A stretch of 25,484 bases of DNA from Clostridia bacterium (GTDB lineage: Bacteria; Bacillota; Clostridia; Christensenellales; Borkfalkiaceae), in NCBI GenBank assembly GCA_017646555.1, contig JAGCMG010000060.1:1-25484 (forward strand). Reading direction: 5' to 3'. Under the pieces are notes generated by a model. It worked only from the letters and a program-made list of their open reading frames with translations, searched no databases and was not told the DNA's origin. Numbering within the stretch: the stretch's first letter is position 1; every line of letters begins with the position of its first letter. A program made the position numbers and the translations under genes. Shown piece by piece: positions 1-8,700 of the stretch.

Positions 1-557
1 CCAGCAAGTTGTAAATCCCAAACGGGCAGGGTGTCTAAAACAATTGATTTATCGGGATTTTTTAATAAATTATTGCGTTGTTCTAAAATTTTGTTGTATC
101 TAATTAGCGCCGTAAAATATTTTTTTGATAGTTGCGATAACGGAATATTCATAAACCTACGCCTATCTTCAGGGCTTTCTTGCACTAACTTTAATTCGGC
201 AGGATTAAAGAACACGCTATTGATATTACCGAAAATATCTGCCATTTTGCTAATTTTAGCGCCGTTTACCTTTATTTCCCTATCGCCGTTTTGATTAAAG
301 CAGGAAGAAAGCGTAATCTTGCCGTATTCGGAATAACCTTCGGCAAAAAGTTCAGCGTAATCTTGTCCACACCTAATAAAAATCTTATGTTTTGCCGTTT
401 TTGGCGAATACCCCGTGCATAGCAAAAAAACCGCTTCTGCAACGTTGGTTTTGCCTTGAGCGTTCGCGCCGACTAATAGGTTTAACCCGTTTGTAAACTC
501 AAAAGTTTCGTCGGTATAATTTCTAAAATTTTTAAGCGTTAAAGATTTAATGTACAT
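1..557 (-). CDS. recF: RecF, DNA replication/repair ATPase (5' part only)
   Basis: RecF binds gapped DNA and, with RecO and RecR, loads RecA at stalled forks. The visible part is the first 185 codons; the gene runs off the left edge, so about half is missing (family about 360-370 residues). Translation from ATG at 557 begins MYIKSLTLKNFRNY, the classic RecF opening. The Walker A loop reads GANAQGKTN at about residues 31-39. The segment FFNPAELKLVQESPEDRRRF near residues 115-134 matches the conserved RecF region with the S-P-x-x-R-R-R-F signature. No clear Shine-Dalgarno sequence precedes the start. The gene is divergent from dnaA, whereas in most Firmicutes recF lies downstream of dnaA and dnaN on the same strand. 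Confidence 0.93.
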   Translation of the reverse strand, partial: MYIKSLTLKNFRNYTDETFEFTNGLNLLVGANAQGKTNVAEAVFLLCTGYSPKTAKHKIFIRCGQDYAELFAEGYSEYGKITLSSCFNQNGDREIKVNGAKISKMADIFGNINSVFFNPAELKLVQESPEDRRRFMNIPLSQLSKKYFTALIRYNKILEQRNNLLKNPDKSIVLDTLPVWDLQLA

Positions 558-682
558 AGTCTTAAAAGTAAAATATTAAAATTTTTGCGTTTTTGCGCTA
601 ATTTGCTTTATTTATTTTTAAAATTATTATATAATCTTTTTTACCCGATTGCAAGTATGTTCGGGGCAAAAGAGGAATTTTT
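558..682. promoter_or_regulatory. recF-dnaA divergent intergenic region
   Basis: This is a 125-bp AT-rich spacer between divergent recF and dnaA. A TATAAT box sits at 630-635 on the plus strand, with only a poor -35 (TTTATT, 607-612, 17-bp spacing). The dnaA ribosome binding site AGAGGA lies at 671-676, six bases before the ATG. No TTATCCACA-type DnaA box is visible on either strand, so I see no evidence for the replication origin here. Confidence 0.5.
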
Positions 683-2020
683 ATGGAAAGTTACGAAATT
701 TTATGGAATAATGCACTCATAGATTTGCAAAATAAAATGACGCAAGCATCTTATAATACTTTTATCGCGACTTTAATCCCCGTTGACGTAAAAGACGGCA
801 CTTTAGTTTTATGGTCGCAAACTACCCTTACGGCTAACACTGCTACGGAAAAGTTTGCCGACGCCATTAAAGAAGCCATTGATAAAGCGTCTTCTGGCGC
901 GCTTTGCGATTTTGAAATCGTAGTGGGTAAAAATAAAGATACTGCGCTTAAACAAACTAAAAACAAGGTAAAAGTAACTTCTACTTTTTCGGGCTCTCCT
1001 ATCAATCCACTTTTTACCTTTGATTCTTTCGTAGTAGGCGAATCTAATAAACTTATTCACGCTGCAGCAAAAGCCGTTGCCGAACACCCTGGCGAAAGTT
1101 TTAACCCACTCTTTATTTACGGTGGAACAGGGCTTGGCAAAACGCATATCTTAATGGCTATCGTAAACCACGTTAAACTTAAACATCCGTCTAAGAACGT
1201 GTTATACACCACTTGTGAACAGTTCACTAATCAACTTATTGAGGCTATTTCACGCGGTAAAAATAACGGTCCTGAATTTAGAAACACTTTTAGAAACGTT
1301 GATATCTTACTTATCGACGATATTCAGTTTTTATCGGGCAAACAACAAACGCAATCGGAATTTTTCCATACCTTTAACGAACTTATTATGCAAAATAAGC
1401 AAATCGTTATCGCATCCGACCGTCCACCTGCTGAAATTGAAGTTTTAGAAGAACGCTTACGCACGCGTTTTGAAGGTGGGCTTTTAGCAGACGTTCAAAA
1501 ACCTGATATCGAAACGCGAATTGCAATTTTGAAGAAAAAATCCGAAGAAAAGAAAGTTATCGTCGATATGAAAGTTTTAGCACATATCGCTGAAAAAGGC
1601 GACGAAGATATTCGTTCGCTTATCGGTAAACTTACCAAAGTTATTTTTTCTTCACAATTACACGAAAAACCGATTACCATTGAACTCGTTGACGAAGCGT
1701 TAAAGGAAAGTGCTTCAAGCGAAACGGAAGAAATTAAAATCGACGATATTATATCTCAAGTTGCCGATTTTTACAATATCAAAAAATCCGATATGCTTGG
1801 CAAAAAGAAAAATAAAGAATTTACTGAACCAAGGCAAATTTGTATCTATTTAATAACCGAACTTCTTTCCTTGCCATTGGTTACTATCGGTCAAAAAATG
1901 GGTGGGCGCGACCACGCTACCGTAATTTACGCGCGTGATAAAATTTCCGACCATATTAAATCTTCTGCTAAACTTGCTACGGAAGTTAACGACCTTAAAA
2001 ATATGATTTTGAAAAAATAA
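683..2020 (+). CDS. dnaA: DnaA, chromosomal replication initiator
   Basis: DnaA is the AAA+ ATPase that binds DnaA boxes and melts oriC. Its 445 residues match the family. Domain I (about 1-85) is followed by a short linker. The AAA+ core has Walker A GGTGLGKT at 147-154, Walker B ILLIDD at 208-213, sensor I IASDRPP at 243-249 and the arginine-finger region RLRTRFEGG at 258-266. The domain IV helix-turn-helix holds RQICIYL near 384-390 and the signature GGRDHATV at 407-414. Within this motif the usual second Thr of DHTTV is Ala412, and the usual LP-x-IG segment reads LVTIG, so two positions that contact DNA in E. coli DnaA are changed. The start is supported by AGAGGA at the right distance. 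mnmG follows after 40 bp. Confidence 0.97.
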   Translation: MESYEILWNNALIDLQNKMTQASYNTFIATLIPVDVKDGTLVLWSQTTLTANTATEKFADAIKEAIDKASSGALCDFEIVVGKNKDTALKQTKNKVKVTSTFSGSPINPLFTFDSFVVGESNKLIHAAAKAVAEHPGESFNPLFIYGGTGLGKTHILMAIVNHVKLKHPSKNVLYTTCEQFTNQLIEAISRGKNNGPEFRNTFRNVDILLIDDIQFLSGKQQTQSEFFHTFNELIMQNKQIVIASDRPPAEIEVLEERLRTRFEGGLLADVQKPDIETRIAILKKKSEEKKVIVDMKVLAHIAEKGDEDIRSLIGKLTKVIFSSQLHEKPITIELVDEALKESASSETEEIKIDDIISQVADFYNIKKSDMLGKKKNKEFTEPRQICIYLITELLSLPLVTIGQKMGGRDHATVIYARDKISDHIKSSAKLATEVNDLKNMILKK

Positions 2021-2043
2021 CGCATAGCGCATAGCGTTATTTT
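2018..2043 (+). terminator. Weak hairpin after dnaA
   Basis: TAACGC (2018-2023, overlapping the dnaA stop) pairs with GCGTTA (2034-2039) around a 10-nt loop and is followed by four T. The 6-bp stem is weak, so it may be a partial terminator or attenuator between dnaA and mnmG. No separate mnmG promoter is evident, so co-transcription is possible. Confidence 0.3.
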
Positions 2044-2060
2044 AACGGAAAATACAAAAT

Positions 2061-3917
2061 ATGAACTTTTTTAACGAAACCCAATGTGATGCAGTCGTAA
2101 TAGGCGCAGGCCACGCAGGGTGCGAATCGGCGCTTGCTTTAGCAAGGCTTGGATTTGACACGGTAATGCTTACACTCAATTTAGAAAGCATTGCTTTTAT
2201 GGCGTGTAACCCGTCTATCGGTGGCACGGCAAAGGGACATTTAGTAAGAGAAATAGACGCGCTTGGCGGTCAAATGGGAATAAACGCGGATAAGGCTTGT
2301 ATGCAAATCCGTATGCTTAACCGTGGGAAAGGTTCTGCAGTGCAATCGCTTCGTTCTCAATCAGATAAATACCTTTACCACGCGTTGATGAAAAAAACGC
2401 TTGAAGAAACGAATAATTTAAGAATTTTACAAGGTGAGGCTGTTAAAATTTTAACCGAAGACGGCGCAGTTAGTGGTGTTTTGACTTCGTTTGGTGGACT
2501 TATAAAAACCAAAGCCGTAATCGTAGCGACAGGCGTTTACTTAAACGCTGAAATCACTGCTGGCGAATGGCAACAAAAATGCGGGCCGAACGGTTTTGCC
2601 CCTGCTAACGCTCTTACCGAAAATTTGATTGAACTCGGTTTTACCGTTAGACGATTAAAAACCGGTACGCCTGCAAGAGTTGACGGAAGAACTATTGACT
2701 TTTCTAAATGTGAAATTCAACCGGGCGAAACTAACGTGTATCCATTTTCGTTTATGACGGACGGTGTTCCTGAAAAACAAAAACCGTGCTATTTAACCTA
2801 TACGAATGAAAGAACGCACGAAATAATAAACGCTAATTTAGAGCGTTCACCTTTATACTCGGGGCTTATAACGGGTGTTGGCCCAAGATATTGCCCGTCG
2901 ATTGAAACGAAAGTCGTTAGATTTAAAGATAAAGAACGCCATCAAATTTTTTTAGAACCTGAAGGCGAACTTACTAACGAAATTTACGTGCAAGGTATGT
3001 CGTCCTCACTTCCGCACGATGTACAAAAGGCTATGTATAGAACTATACCTGGGCTTGAAAACTGTGAAATCACGCGTTACGCTTACGCGATAGAATACGA
3101 TGCGATTGACGGAACGGAACTTAAACTTTCGTTAGAAAGCAAAAAGGTTAAAAATCTTTTCACAGCAGGTCAAATTAACGGCACGAGTGGGTATGAAGAG
3201 GCTGCTGCGCAAGGTCTTATTGCAGGCATTAACGCAGGGCGCGCGCTTAAAGATTTACCACCACTTATTCTAAAACGCGACGAGGCGTATATCGGTGTTT
3301 TAATTGACGATTTAGTTACGAAAGGCACAGACGAGCCGTATAGAATAATGACTTCACGCGCAGAACATAGAATATTCTTGCGCCAAGACAACGCCGATTT
3401 TAGACTTACCGAAAAAGGTAGAGAAATCGGGCTTGTATTAGACGATAGGTGGAATAGATACCTAAATAGAAAACAAAGTTATTTAAACGCGAAAATAGAA
3501 GCCGAAGAAATCCACTCACCTAAAGAAATGAACGAATATATCGTATCTAAAGGGTTCCCTATATTATCGAGCGGAATATCGTATAAAGATATGATTAAGC
3601 GCGGTATTTCTATTAACGAAATCGTGGAAAAATTTTCAGCGTTTAAAGATTTATCAGCCGACACTTTAGAAACGATAGAAACCGATTATAAGTACGAGGG
3701 CTATCTTAAAAAAGGGCTTGAACAAATTGAAAGGGCAAAAAAACTTGAAGAAAAGAAATTGCCTAAAGATATCGATTATATGACTATCGACGGACTTAGG
3801 ATGGAAGCGAGAGAAAGTTTAAATAAAATCAAACCCGATAACCTTGGTCAAGCAGGAAGAATTTTTGGCGTAAACCCTGCCGATATTGCTGTTTTAATGG
3901 TTTATCTGAAAAAATAA
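2061..3917 (+). CDS. mnmG: MnmG (GidA), tRNA U34 carboxymethylaminomethyl modification enzyme
   Basis: MnmG is the FAD-dependent subunit that, with MnmE, installs carboxymethylaminomethyl groups on U34 of tRNAs reading two-codon boxes, using methylene-tetrahydrofolate and glycine or ammonium. The 618 residues are typical full length. The N-terminal Rossmann motif GAGHAGCES starts at residue 15. The conserved CNPSIGGTAKGHLVREIDALGG block follows from residue 49, and a second block, GPRYCPSIETK, lies mid-protein; the two blocks carry the two conserved cysteines of the family. The C-terminal helical MnmE/tRNA-binding part (YKYEGYLKKG onwards) is intact. The ribosome binding site is weak (GGAA about 11 bases before ATG). 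A strong terminator follows. Confidence 0.97.
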   Translation: MNFFNETQCDAVVIGAGHAGCESALALARLGFDTVMLTLNLESIAFMACNPSIGGTAKGHLVREIDALGGQMGINADKACMQIRMLNRGKGSAVQSLRSQSDKYLYHALMKKTLEETNNLRILQGEAVKILTEDGAVSGVLTSFGGLIKTKAVIVATGVYLNAEITAGEWQQKCGPNGFAPANALTENLIELGFTVRRLKTGTPARVDGRTIDFSKCEIQPGETNVYPFSFMTDGVPEKQKPCYLTYTNERTHEIINANLERSPLYSGLITGVGPRYCPSIETKVVRFKDKERHQIFLEPEGELTNEIYVQGMSSSLPHDVQKAMYRTIPGLENCEITRYAYAIEYDAIDGTELKLSLESKKVKNLFTAGQINGTSGYEEAAAQGLIAGINAGRALKDLPPLILKRDEAYIGVLIDDLVTKGTDEPYRIMTSRAEHRIFLRQDNADFRLTEKGREIGLVLDDRWNRYLNRKQSYLNAKIEAEEIHSPKEMNEYIVSKGFPILSSGISYKDMIKRGISINEIVEKFSAFKDLSADTLETIETDYKYEGYLKKGLEQIERAKKLEEKKLPKDIDYMTIDGLRMEARESLNKIKPDNLGQAGRIFGVNPADIAVLMVYLKK

Positions 3918-3922
3918 AATTT

Positions 3923-3954
3923 GAGCGTAAAGAATTAACTTTACGCTCTTTTTT
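3923..3954 (+). terminator. Rho-independent terminator after mnmG
   Basis: A perfect 10-bp stem, GAGCGTAAAG (3923-3932) with CTTTACGCTC (3939-3948), has a 6-nt loop and is followed by six T. It ends the dnaA-mnmG unit. Confidence 0.9.
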
Positions 3955-3981
3955 AATGCTAATTTTTATTAAATTTTAATA

Positions 3982-4010
3982 TTTTGGTTAAGTTTCACAC
4001 TACCGTTATA
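3982..4010 (+). repeat. Intergenic 29-nt repeat, copy 1
   Basis: It begins TTTTGGTTAAGTTTCA and ends ACTACCGTTATA. It matches copy 2 (5612-5640) except for one C/T change, and its core matches copy 3 (9403-9426). It lies between the mnmG terminator and the convergent lipoprotein gene. Its family and function are unknown to me. Confidence 0.75.
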
Positions 4011-4030
4011 GGTAAAATCCGTCCGTTACA

Positions 4031-5017
4031 CTAATCTTGCCAATGCGCTTTAAGATAAATATTAATATCTATTTCGTGATAAGTCGCGCCTGCGCGTGCT
4101 TGAATTACGGCTAATTTATAGTTGGTTTCGTTAAACTCCATCGTGTATTCGCCGTCTAAATACCAACCGTCGAAAACATAATTAAATCGGTTAAAATATT
4201 CTTCCTTAGGTAAATTAGATAGTGCTACTTGATAAGTGTTGCCGTCGTCAATAGTTACAAGAGAAACATTGTTATACCCTATCGCGCCGTAATGCTCTTT
4301 TGCAACGCTTTCAATTATGCTAAACCCGTCCCAACAATAAATAAGTCTTACCGTGGGCAAATTTTCAAACTTTGGGTAAAGCGTGTAATAGCCTTTATTC
4401 GTGCTATATTCAGCGTAAAAATTTTGTAAGTTTAACGGTTTTTGGTAATTTCTATCTAAATACCAGCCTGCAAAAGTTTTGCCACTTGGCACGATTAAAT
4501 CGTTTTCATTTGGAAAGGACGAAAAGTAAGTAGTTAAATTAGCAGTATCAACAATGCGTTGATAAACTTTGCCAGAGATTTGATTAGCCGTCTTAAATTC
4601 GGTGGTAAAATCCCCTTCGATATTAGCGTCGAAAACGAATAAGGTTTTATTATTTTCTATCCATTTAGCGTACACGGTTGCGCCTTTTTTATCGGAAAAA
4701 TGCGTTTCCCAATTCTCTTGGTTGTAAATATTATCGGCAGTGCCGTCTGCATCAAAGTACCAACCTGCAAAAATTTGACCACTTGGCGCGATTAAATCGT
4801 TTTCGGTAGGTAGTTCAGTCATTTTTTTATTGCCGACAATCTTGCTTAAATTTTTAGACGTGAAATTTCCGTTGGCTTTACGGTATTCGTTGGTATAGTC
4901 CGCCTTTGAATGATTAAGGTTTATATGCACGGAAACGGGGTCCGCACACGCTACGCATGTTAAAAACGTCGCTAAAATCAGAATAAAAGCGATAAGTTTT
5001 AAAGCAATTTTTTTCAT
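4031..5017 (-). CDS. Predicted lipoprotein with three InlB-type (Listeria-Bacteroides) repeats
   Basis: This is a 328-residue surface lipoprotein of unknown function. The N-terminus is a lipoprotein signal peptide: Lys-rich start, hydrophobic stretch 6-20, and CVAC lipobox with lipidated Cys24 (Cys at -3 is unusual). Three similar segments follow, about 28-119, 125-217 and 222-326. Each has the InlB B-repeat hallmarks: an F-x-GWY-x-D core (FAGWYFDADG, FAGWYLDRNY, FDGWYLDGEY) and a closing aromatic-rich strand such as VYAKW or YLKAHW. These repeats form small beta modules common in Firmicute surface and adhesin proteins. The start is fixed by AAAGGGGGTC eight bases upstream and by a strong promoter at 5054-5082. 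It is the only gene of its unit and converges with mnmG. Ligand or partner cannot be told from sequence. Confidence 0.85.
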   Translation of the reverse strand: MKKIALKLIAFILILATFLTCVACADPVSVHINLNHSKADYTNEYRKANGNFTSKNLSKIVGNKKMTELPTENDLIAPSGQIFAGWYFDADGTADNIYNQENWETHFSDKKGATVYAKWIENNKTLFVFDANIEGDFTTEFKTANQISGKVYQRIVDTANLTTYFSSFPNENDLIVPSGKTFAGWYLDRNYQKPLNLQNFYAEYSTNKGYYTLYPKFENLPTVRLIYCWDGFSIIESVAKEHYGAIGYNNVSLVTIDDGNTYQVALSNLPKEEYFNRFNYVFDGWYLDGEYTMEFNETNYKLAVIQARAGATYHEIDINIYLKAHWQD

Positions 5018-5053
5018 AAGTTAGACCCCCTTTTAATTATATTTGTTACCTAA

Positions 5054-5082
5054 ATTATAACATGATTTCGCTAAAAATGCAA
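5054..5082 (-). promoter_or_regulatory. Promoter of the InlB-repeat lipoprotein gene
   Basis: On the minus strand TTGCAT (5082-5077) and TATAAT (5059-5054) are separated by exactly 17 bp, upstream of the strong ribosome binding site. It is divergent from the rnpB promoter. Confidence 0.8.
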
Positions 5083-5095
5083 TACTTATTTTTTG

Positions 5096-5124
5096 TTGAC
5101 AAATAGCGCGCGAATTAGTACAAT
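5096..5124 (+). promoter_or_regulatory. rnpB promoter
   Basis: TTGACA (5096-5101) and TACAAT (5119-5124) have 17-bp spacing. The predicted start lies at about 5131, which is exactly the 5' base of the RNase P RNA helix P1. Confidence 0.9.
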
Positions 5125-5130
5125 ATTTAT

Positions 5131-5476
5131 GAGTCGGTTGTGTAATCGCGGGGGCGTATGAAAAGACGCCAATGAGGAAAGTCCGAGCATCATAGAGCAA
5201 GGGCGCCGGAGAAATCCCGGTGAGGGTGACCTTAAGGAAAGTGCAACAGAAATAAACCGCCTATTTTTAGGTAAGGGTGGAAAGGCGCGGTAAGAGCGCA
5301 CCGTACCCTTGGTAACAAGGGTAGCCATGTAAACCCCGTCCGATGCAAGATTGACAAAGCATAGCGCATAAACTGCTCGTTTGCTGTGCTTTAATAAAAT
5401 ATCGCTGGAGGCCATTTGAGAATTTGGTCGTAGATAAATGATTACACACGACAGAACTCGGCTTATAGACCGACTC
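5131..5476 (+). ncRNA. rnpB: RNase P RNA (bacterial type A)
   Basis: This is the catalytic RNA of RNase P, which removes tRNA 5' leaders. The ends pair as helix P1: GAGTCGGT (5131-5138) with ACCGACTC (5469-5476). Conserved blocks appear in order: GAGGAAAGTCCGAGC near the 5' end, ACAGAAA, GGTAAGAGCGCACCG, AAACCCCGTCCGATGCAA, and ACAGAACTCGGCTTATAG near the 3' end. Length is about 346 nt. The arrangement matches the ancestral type A layout rather than the Bacillus type B. A consensus promoter and an intrinsic terminator flank it. Open frames antisense to this RNA are not genes. Confidence 0.97.
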
Positions 5477-5478
5477 GG

Positions 5479-5502
5479 CGGTTGGGCAACCAACCGTTTT
5501 TT
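5479..5502 (+). terminator. rnpB terminator
   Basis: The stem CGGTTGG (5479-5485) with CCAACCG (5490-5496) is closed by a stable GCAA tetraloop and followed by six T. Confidence 0.92.
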
Positions 5503-5528
5503 ATTTTAAAATTTTTAATCTATCCTCT

Positions 5529-5600
5529 ATCATTCTTAGCGTAGTCTAATAATCCCTTTTTTTAGATACGTTCAACTCGTTTCGCTCGCTCAGTATTACA
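5529..5600. repeat. Degenerate REP-like palindromic intergenic element
   Basis: The left arm ATCATTCTTAGCG (5529-5541) is imperfectly complementary to the right arm CGCTCAGTATTACA (5587-5600). The inner part includes GTAGTCTAATAATCCC, then TTAGATACGTTC and a run of CGTTTCGCTCGCTC. From memory this resembles widespread intergenic palindromes with arms like CATTCTGAGCG and CGCTCAGAATG. The copy here is decayed. It occupies the rnpB-GDPD intergenic region (about 300 bp) together with repeat copy 2 and a terminator. Confidence 0.55.
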
Positions 5601-5611
5601 TAATTGTCACT

Positions 5612-5640
5612 TTTTGGTTAAGTTTCATACTACCGTTATA
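5612..5640 (+). repeat. Intergenic 29-nt repeat, copy 2
   Basis: It is identical to copy 1 over 28 of 29 positions (TTTTGGTTAAGTTTCA, then TACTACCGTTATA). It is followed three bases later by a terminator hairpin, an arrangement repeated at copy 3. Confidence 0.78.
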
Positions 5641-5643
5641 CGC

Positions 5644-5669
5644 AAAAAGCACCCGACAGGTGCTTTTTT
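5644..5669. terminator. Bidirectional terminator hairpin beside repeat copy 2
   Basis: AAAAAGCACC (5644-5653) pairs with GGTGCTTTTT (5659-5668) around a CGACA loop, with a T run on the plus strand and an A run (U run on minus). No gene ends directly before it, so what it terminates is unclear. Confidence 0.7.
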
Positions 5670-5735
5670 GATTAGTTGTTATGCTTATGTTTTTATGATT
5701 GCGGAATTGTCAATACTCTGTTCTTTCCATATCTA

Positions 5736-5764
5736 TTGCAATTTTGCTTTTTGTGTGATATAAT
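5736..5764 (+). promoter_or_regulatory. Promoter of the GDPD surface protein gene
   Basis: TTGCAA (5736-5741) and TATAAT (5759-5764) are 17 bp apart, with an extended -10 TG at 5756-5757. The palindrome at 5761-5780 overlaps the -10 and the predicted start site. Confidence 0.85.
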
Positions 5765-5780
5765 TATTTGCAAATAATTA
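5761..5780. promoter_or_regulatory. Perfect 20-bp palindrome, operator candidate
   Basis: TAATTATTTGCAAATAATTA is its own exact reverse complement. It overlaps the end of the -10 box and covers the expected transcription start of the 1193-residue surface protein gene. That is the position where a dimeric repressor would block transcription. The identity of the regulator is unknown; no regulator gene is adjacent. Confidence 0.6.
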
Positions 5781-5799
5781 TAAATTAAGGATTTAATCT

Positions 5800-8700
5800 A
5801 TGACTAAAAAAGTAATTGCGTTTTATAAAATAGTTCTTATCGCTTTAATGGCGGTTTGTTTAACGCTATCAATTTACGGATTTACTAAAAAATCGCCGAC
5901 CGTTTTAGCGCAAGGCACGCCTGTTTCTTACAGCGCGGATTTTTCTAACGGTTTACCTTTTGACTGGGTAGAATATAACCGTTCAGACGTTTCACACACA
6001 AAAAACCCTACGACCAATAACGGCAATCTTATTTTAGAACACGATATAACACGCACCAACGACGATGCAAAACCGTTATATTACGGTGGTATGTATAAAA
6101 TAGCGCAATCGCTTGGCGATTTAACCGATTTTACTTTAAGCCTAACCTATCGCGTGCTTGACTTTAGAGATAATAGCAGATGGGTTGGCGTTATGTACCA
6201 CACTAATGAAACGAACGACGGTCAAATTTCGGGCTATATGATGAACTACCGTGTGAACGGTAAAAGCGCTGGTTCAGTAGTACAAACTGGCCCTACTTTT
6301 AACGACTTTAATATAGTTGAAAACACCGGCGTAGCACACGACAGAACGACCTTTATCACCCTTAAAATCGCCGTTAGTGGTGATACGGCTACGCATTACG
6401 TAAACGACCAAGTGATAACGACTTACAATTTTTCCGATAAAACCGATTTATTAAAAGTACAAAAATCGGGTGGGCTCGCGCTTATCGTTAACATTTCAAA
6501 AGTTGAAATAAAAGACCTTTCTATTACGGGTTATAAAGTAAACGGACAAACGGCGTACGTAGCAGATTTTTCTAACGGTTTACCAAACGATTGGGCTAAA
6601 AACGCTAAAGGCGCAGTTGAAGAAACTTCACACCAAAAAGTTGCAAACGGACTTCAACTTACCCACGCCGGCTCACAGGACGCAAACAACTATTACGGTG
6701 GGTTTTATGATATCGCGACTAACTTAACGAACGCAACCGATTTTATACTTGAAGCGAAAATTTCAATGCCTTCTTACGAAAACGACGCGCGCTGGTTTGG
6801 TATAGCGTACCATAAACAAGAAAACGATTTAGGCTATTCTTCGTTCTATTTAATGAACTACCGTCAAAACGGAAACTCGGCTTATTCAACGGTAACGAGC
6901 GCACCAAAGTTTAACGACGAATACACTTCCGAAACGGGCTTAACCCAAGGCGAAAATATTTATCGCACTATACGTATAGTCGTAAAAGATAAAACGGCTT
7001 ACCATTATATAGACAATACGCTCGTTCAGTTAATAGATTTACAAAGCAAAGAAAGCATACTCGGCAACACGCAAACGTCAGGTGGTTTTGCAATTTTATT
7101 TAACAAGTGTTCTATCGTTATCGACTATTTATGGATAAAGGCTGAAGTTTTAGACGAAACCTGCCCTACTACGAGTTCCATTAGCAACCCTGCGTTAGAA
7201 TTTGCCCCTACTATCGTAACCGAAACGGACGAACTTTTAGATATCACTGCTACAACGAGCAAAGATTTTGCCGACAGTATGATTTTTGAACTTGACGCTA
7301 ATCTTAACGTAGTAAGTAACGGCGCGATTTTAACGACGCTTTCAACTGCTCTTAAAAGAACTTACACCGCGTCTTTGCCTATCGTAAGAATTTCAAACGA
7401 CGATACTAAAACGGCTTTCTTAAAATATATTAGCGATAACGATATCACCGATATCGCGGTAATTTCCGATAACAGCGCTTTATTGAAATCAATAAGAACG
7501 AGTGATGCGGGTAAAAATATTCGCGCAATCTTGGACTGGACGAATACTACGCTTAACGATAAAACCGACTGGCAAACGGTTGTAAACACGACTAATGCTT
7601 GTCGCGCAAACGTTGCCCTTTTATCGGAAAAAGACGCAACCCGTCAAGCCGTTACTTATATTCAAGCAAGACTTATGACCGTTTGGGTTAAACAAGATAG
7701 TTACAGCAGTTTTTCCACGCACGAAATAATAACGACGGGCGCATACGGTATAGTTAGCGCAAAGCCCGACAAAACCTATCAGGACTTTTTAACCTACACC
7801 GATATATTGCCACTTGTGAGAACGCCTTACAATATAGCGCATAGGGGTATTCCTAACGACTATGCCGAAAACTCTTTATACGGCTATCAAATGGCGTACG
7901 AAACGGGCGCAACCCATATTGAAGTGGACGTTCACTTAACTGCCGACGGGCAACTCGTAGTAATGCACGACGATAGCATTGATAGAACGACTACCGGCAC
8001 GGGCAAGGTTAAAAATTTAACCTTATCGCAAATTCAACAATATAAAATAGATAGAGTTTACAACGGCTCTTATTTAGAAGAATACGCTTATGAGCCGATT
8101 CCGTCACTTGCAGAAGTTTTCGGGGCGTTCGCCGATAAAGATATCGTTTACGCTCTTGAAATTAAATCGTACGAAGACAACGTCGTTGAAAAACTTAAAG
8201 AACTTATCGCGACCTATAACGTTAAGCACCAAATCTTCGTTATATCGTTTAAGTTAAACGTTATTGAACAAATGCGCGACGTTTTACCTGAAATTCCATC
8301 TGCCCTGCTTGGCGCACATATCGTAAGTGGTAATATGACGACAGCGTTTACCGATAACAACAATATGTTCCGTGCTGAACGCTATGCGCAATTAGCGTCG
8401 CTTGCAACGAATTTAGACTCTTCTAACGGTGAAGCGTTCTTAACCGAATCACTTAAACACCGTGGGTATATGAGTTTTTTCTGGACCTATCAAAAGCAAG
8501 AAGATATTGAAAAAGCGTTTAGGCAAGGCTGTTTAGGTATTACGAATAATAAATCGCAATCGCTTGAACCGTACGCGCGCTTTTTACAAGCAGTTCCTAA
8601 CGAATATATCGTTTCTAATATCGACGATATTTTAGCAAACGGTCTTTCAATGCAATATATAACCTACGGCGACGATAGTAAATCTTGCACGGCAACGGTA

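Noticed and set aside
5086..5493. Minus-strand open frames of 135 and 60 codons
   Set aside because: They lie antisense to the RNase P RNA, whose helices and conserved blocks explain the sequence.
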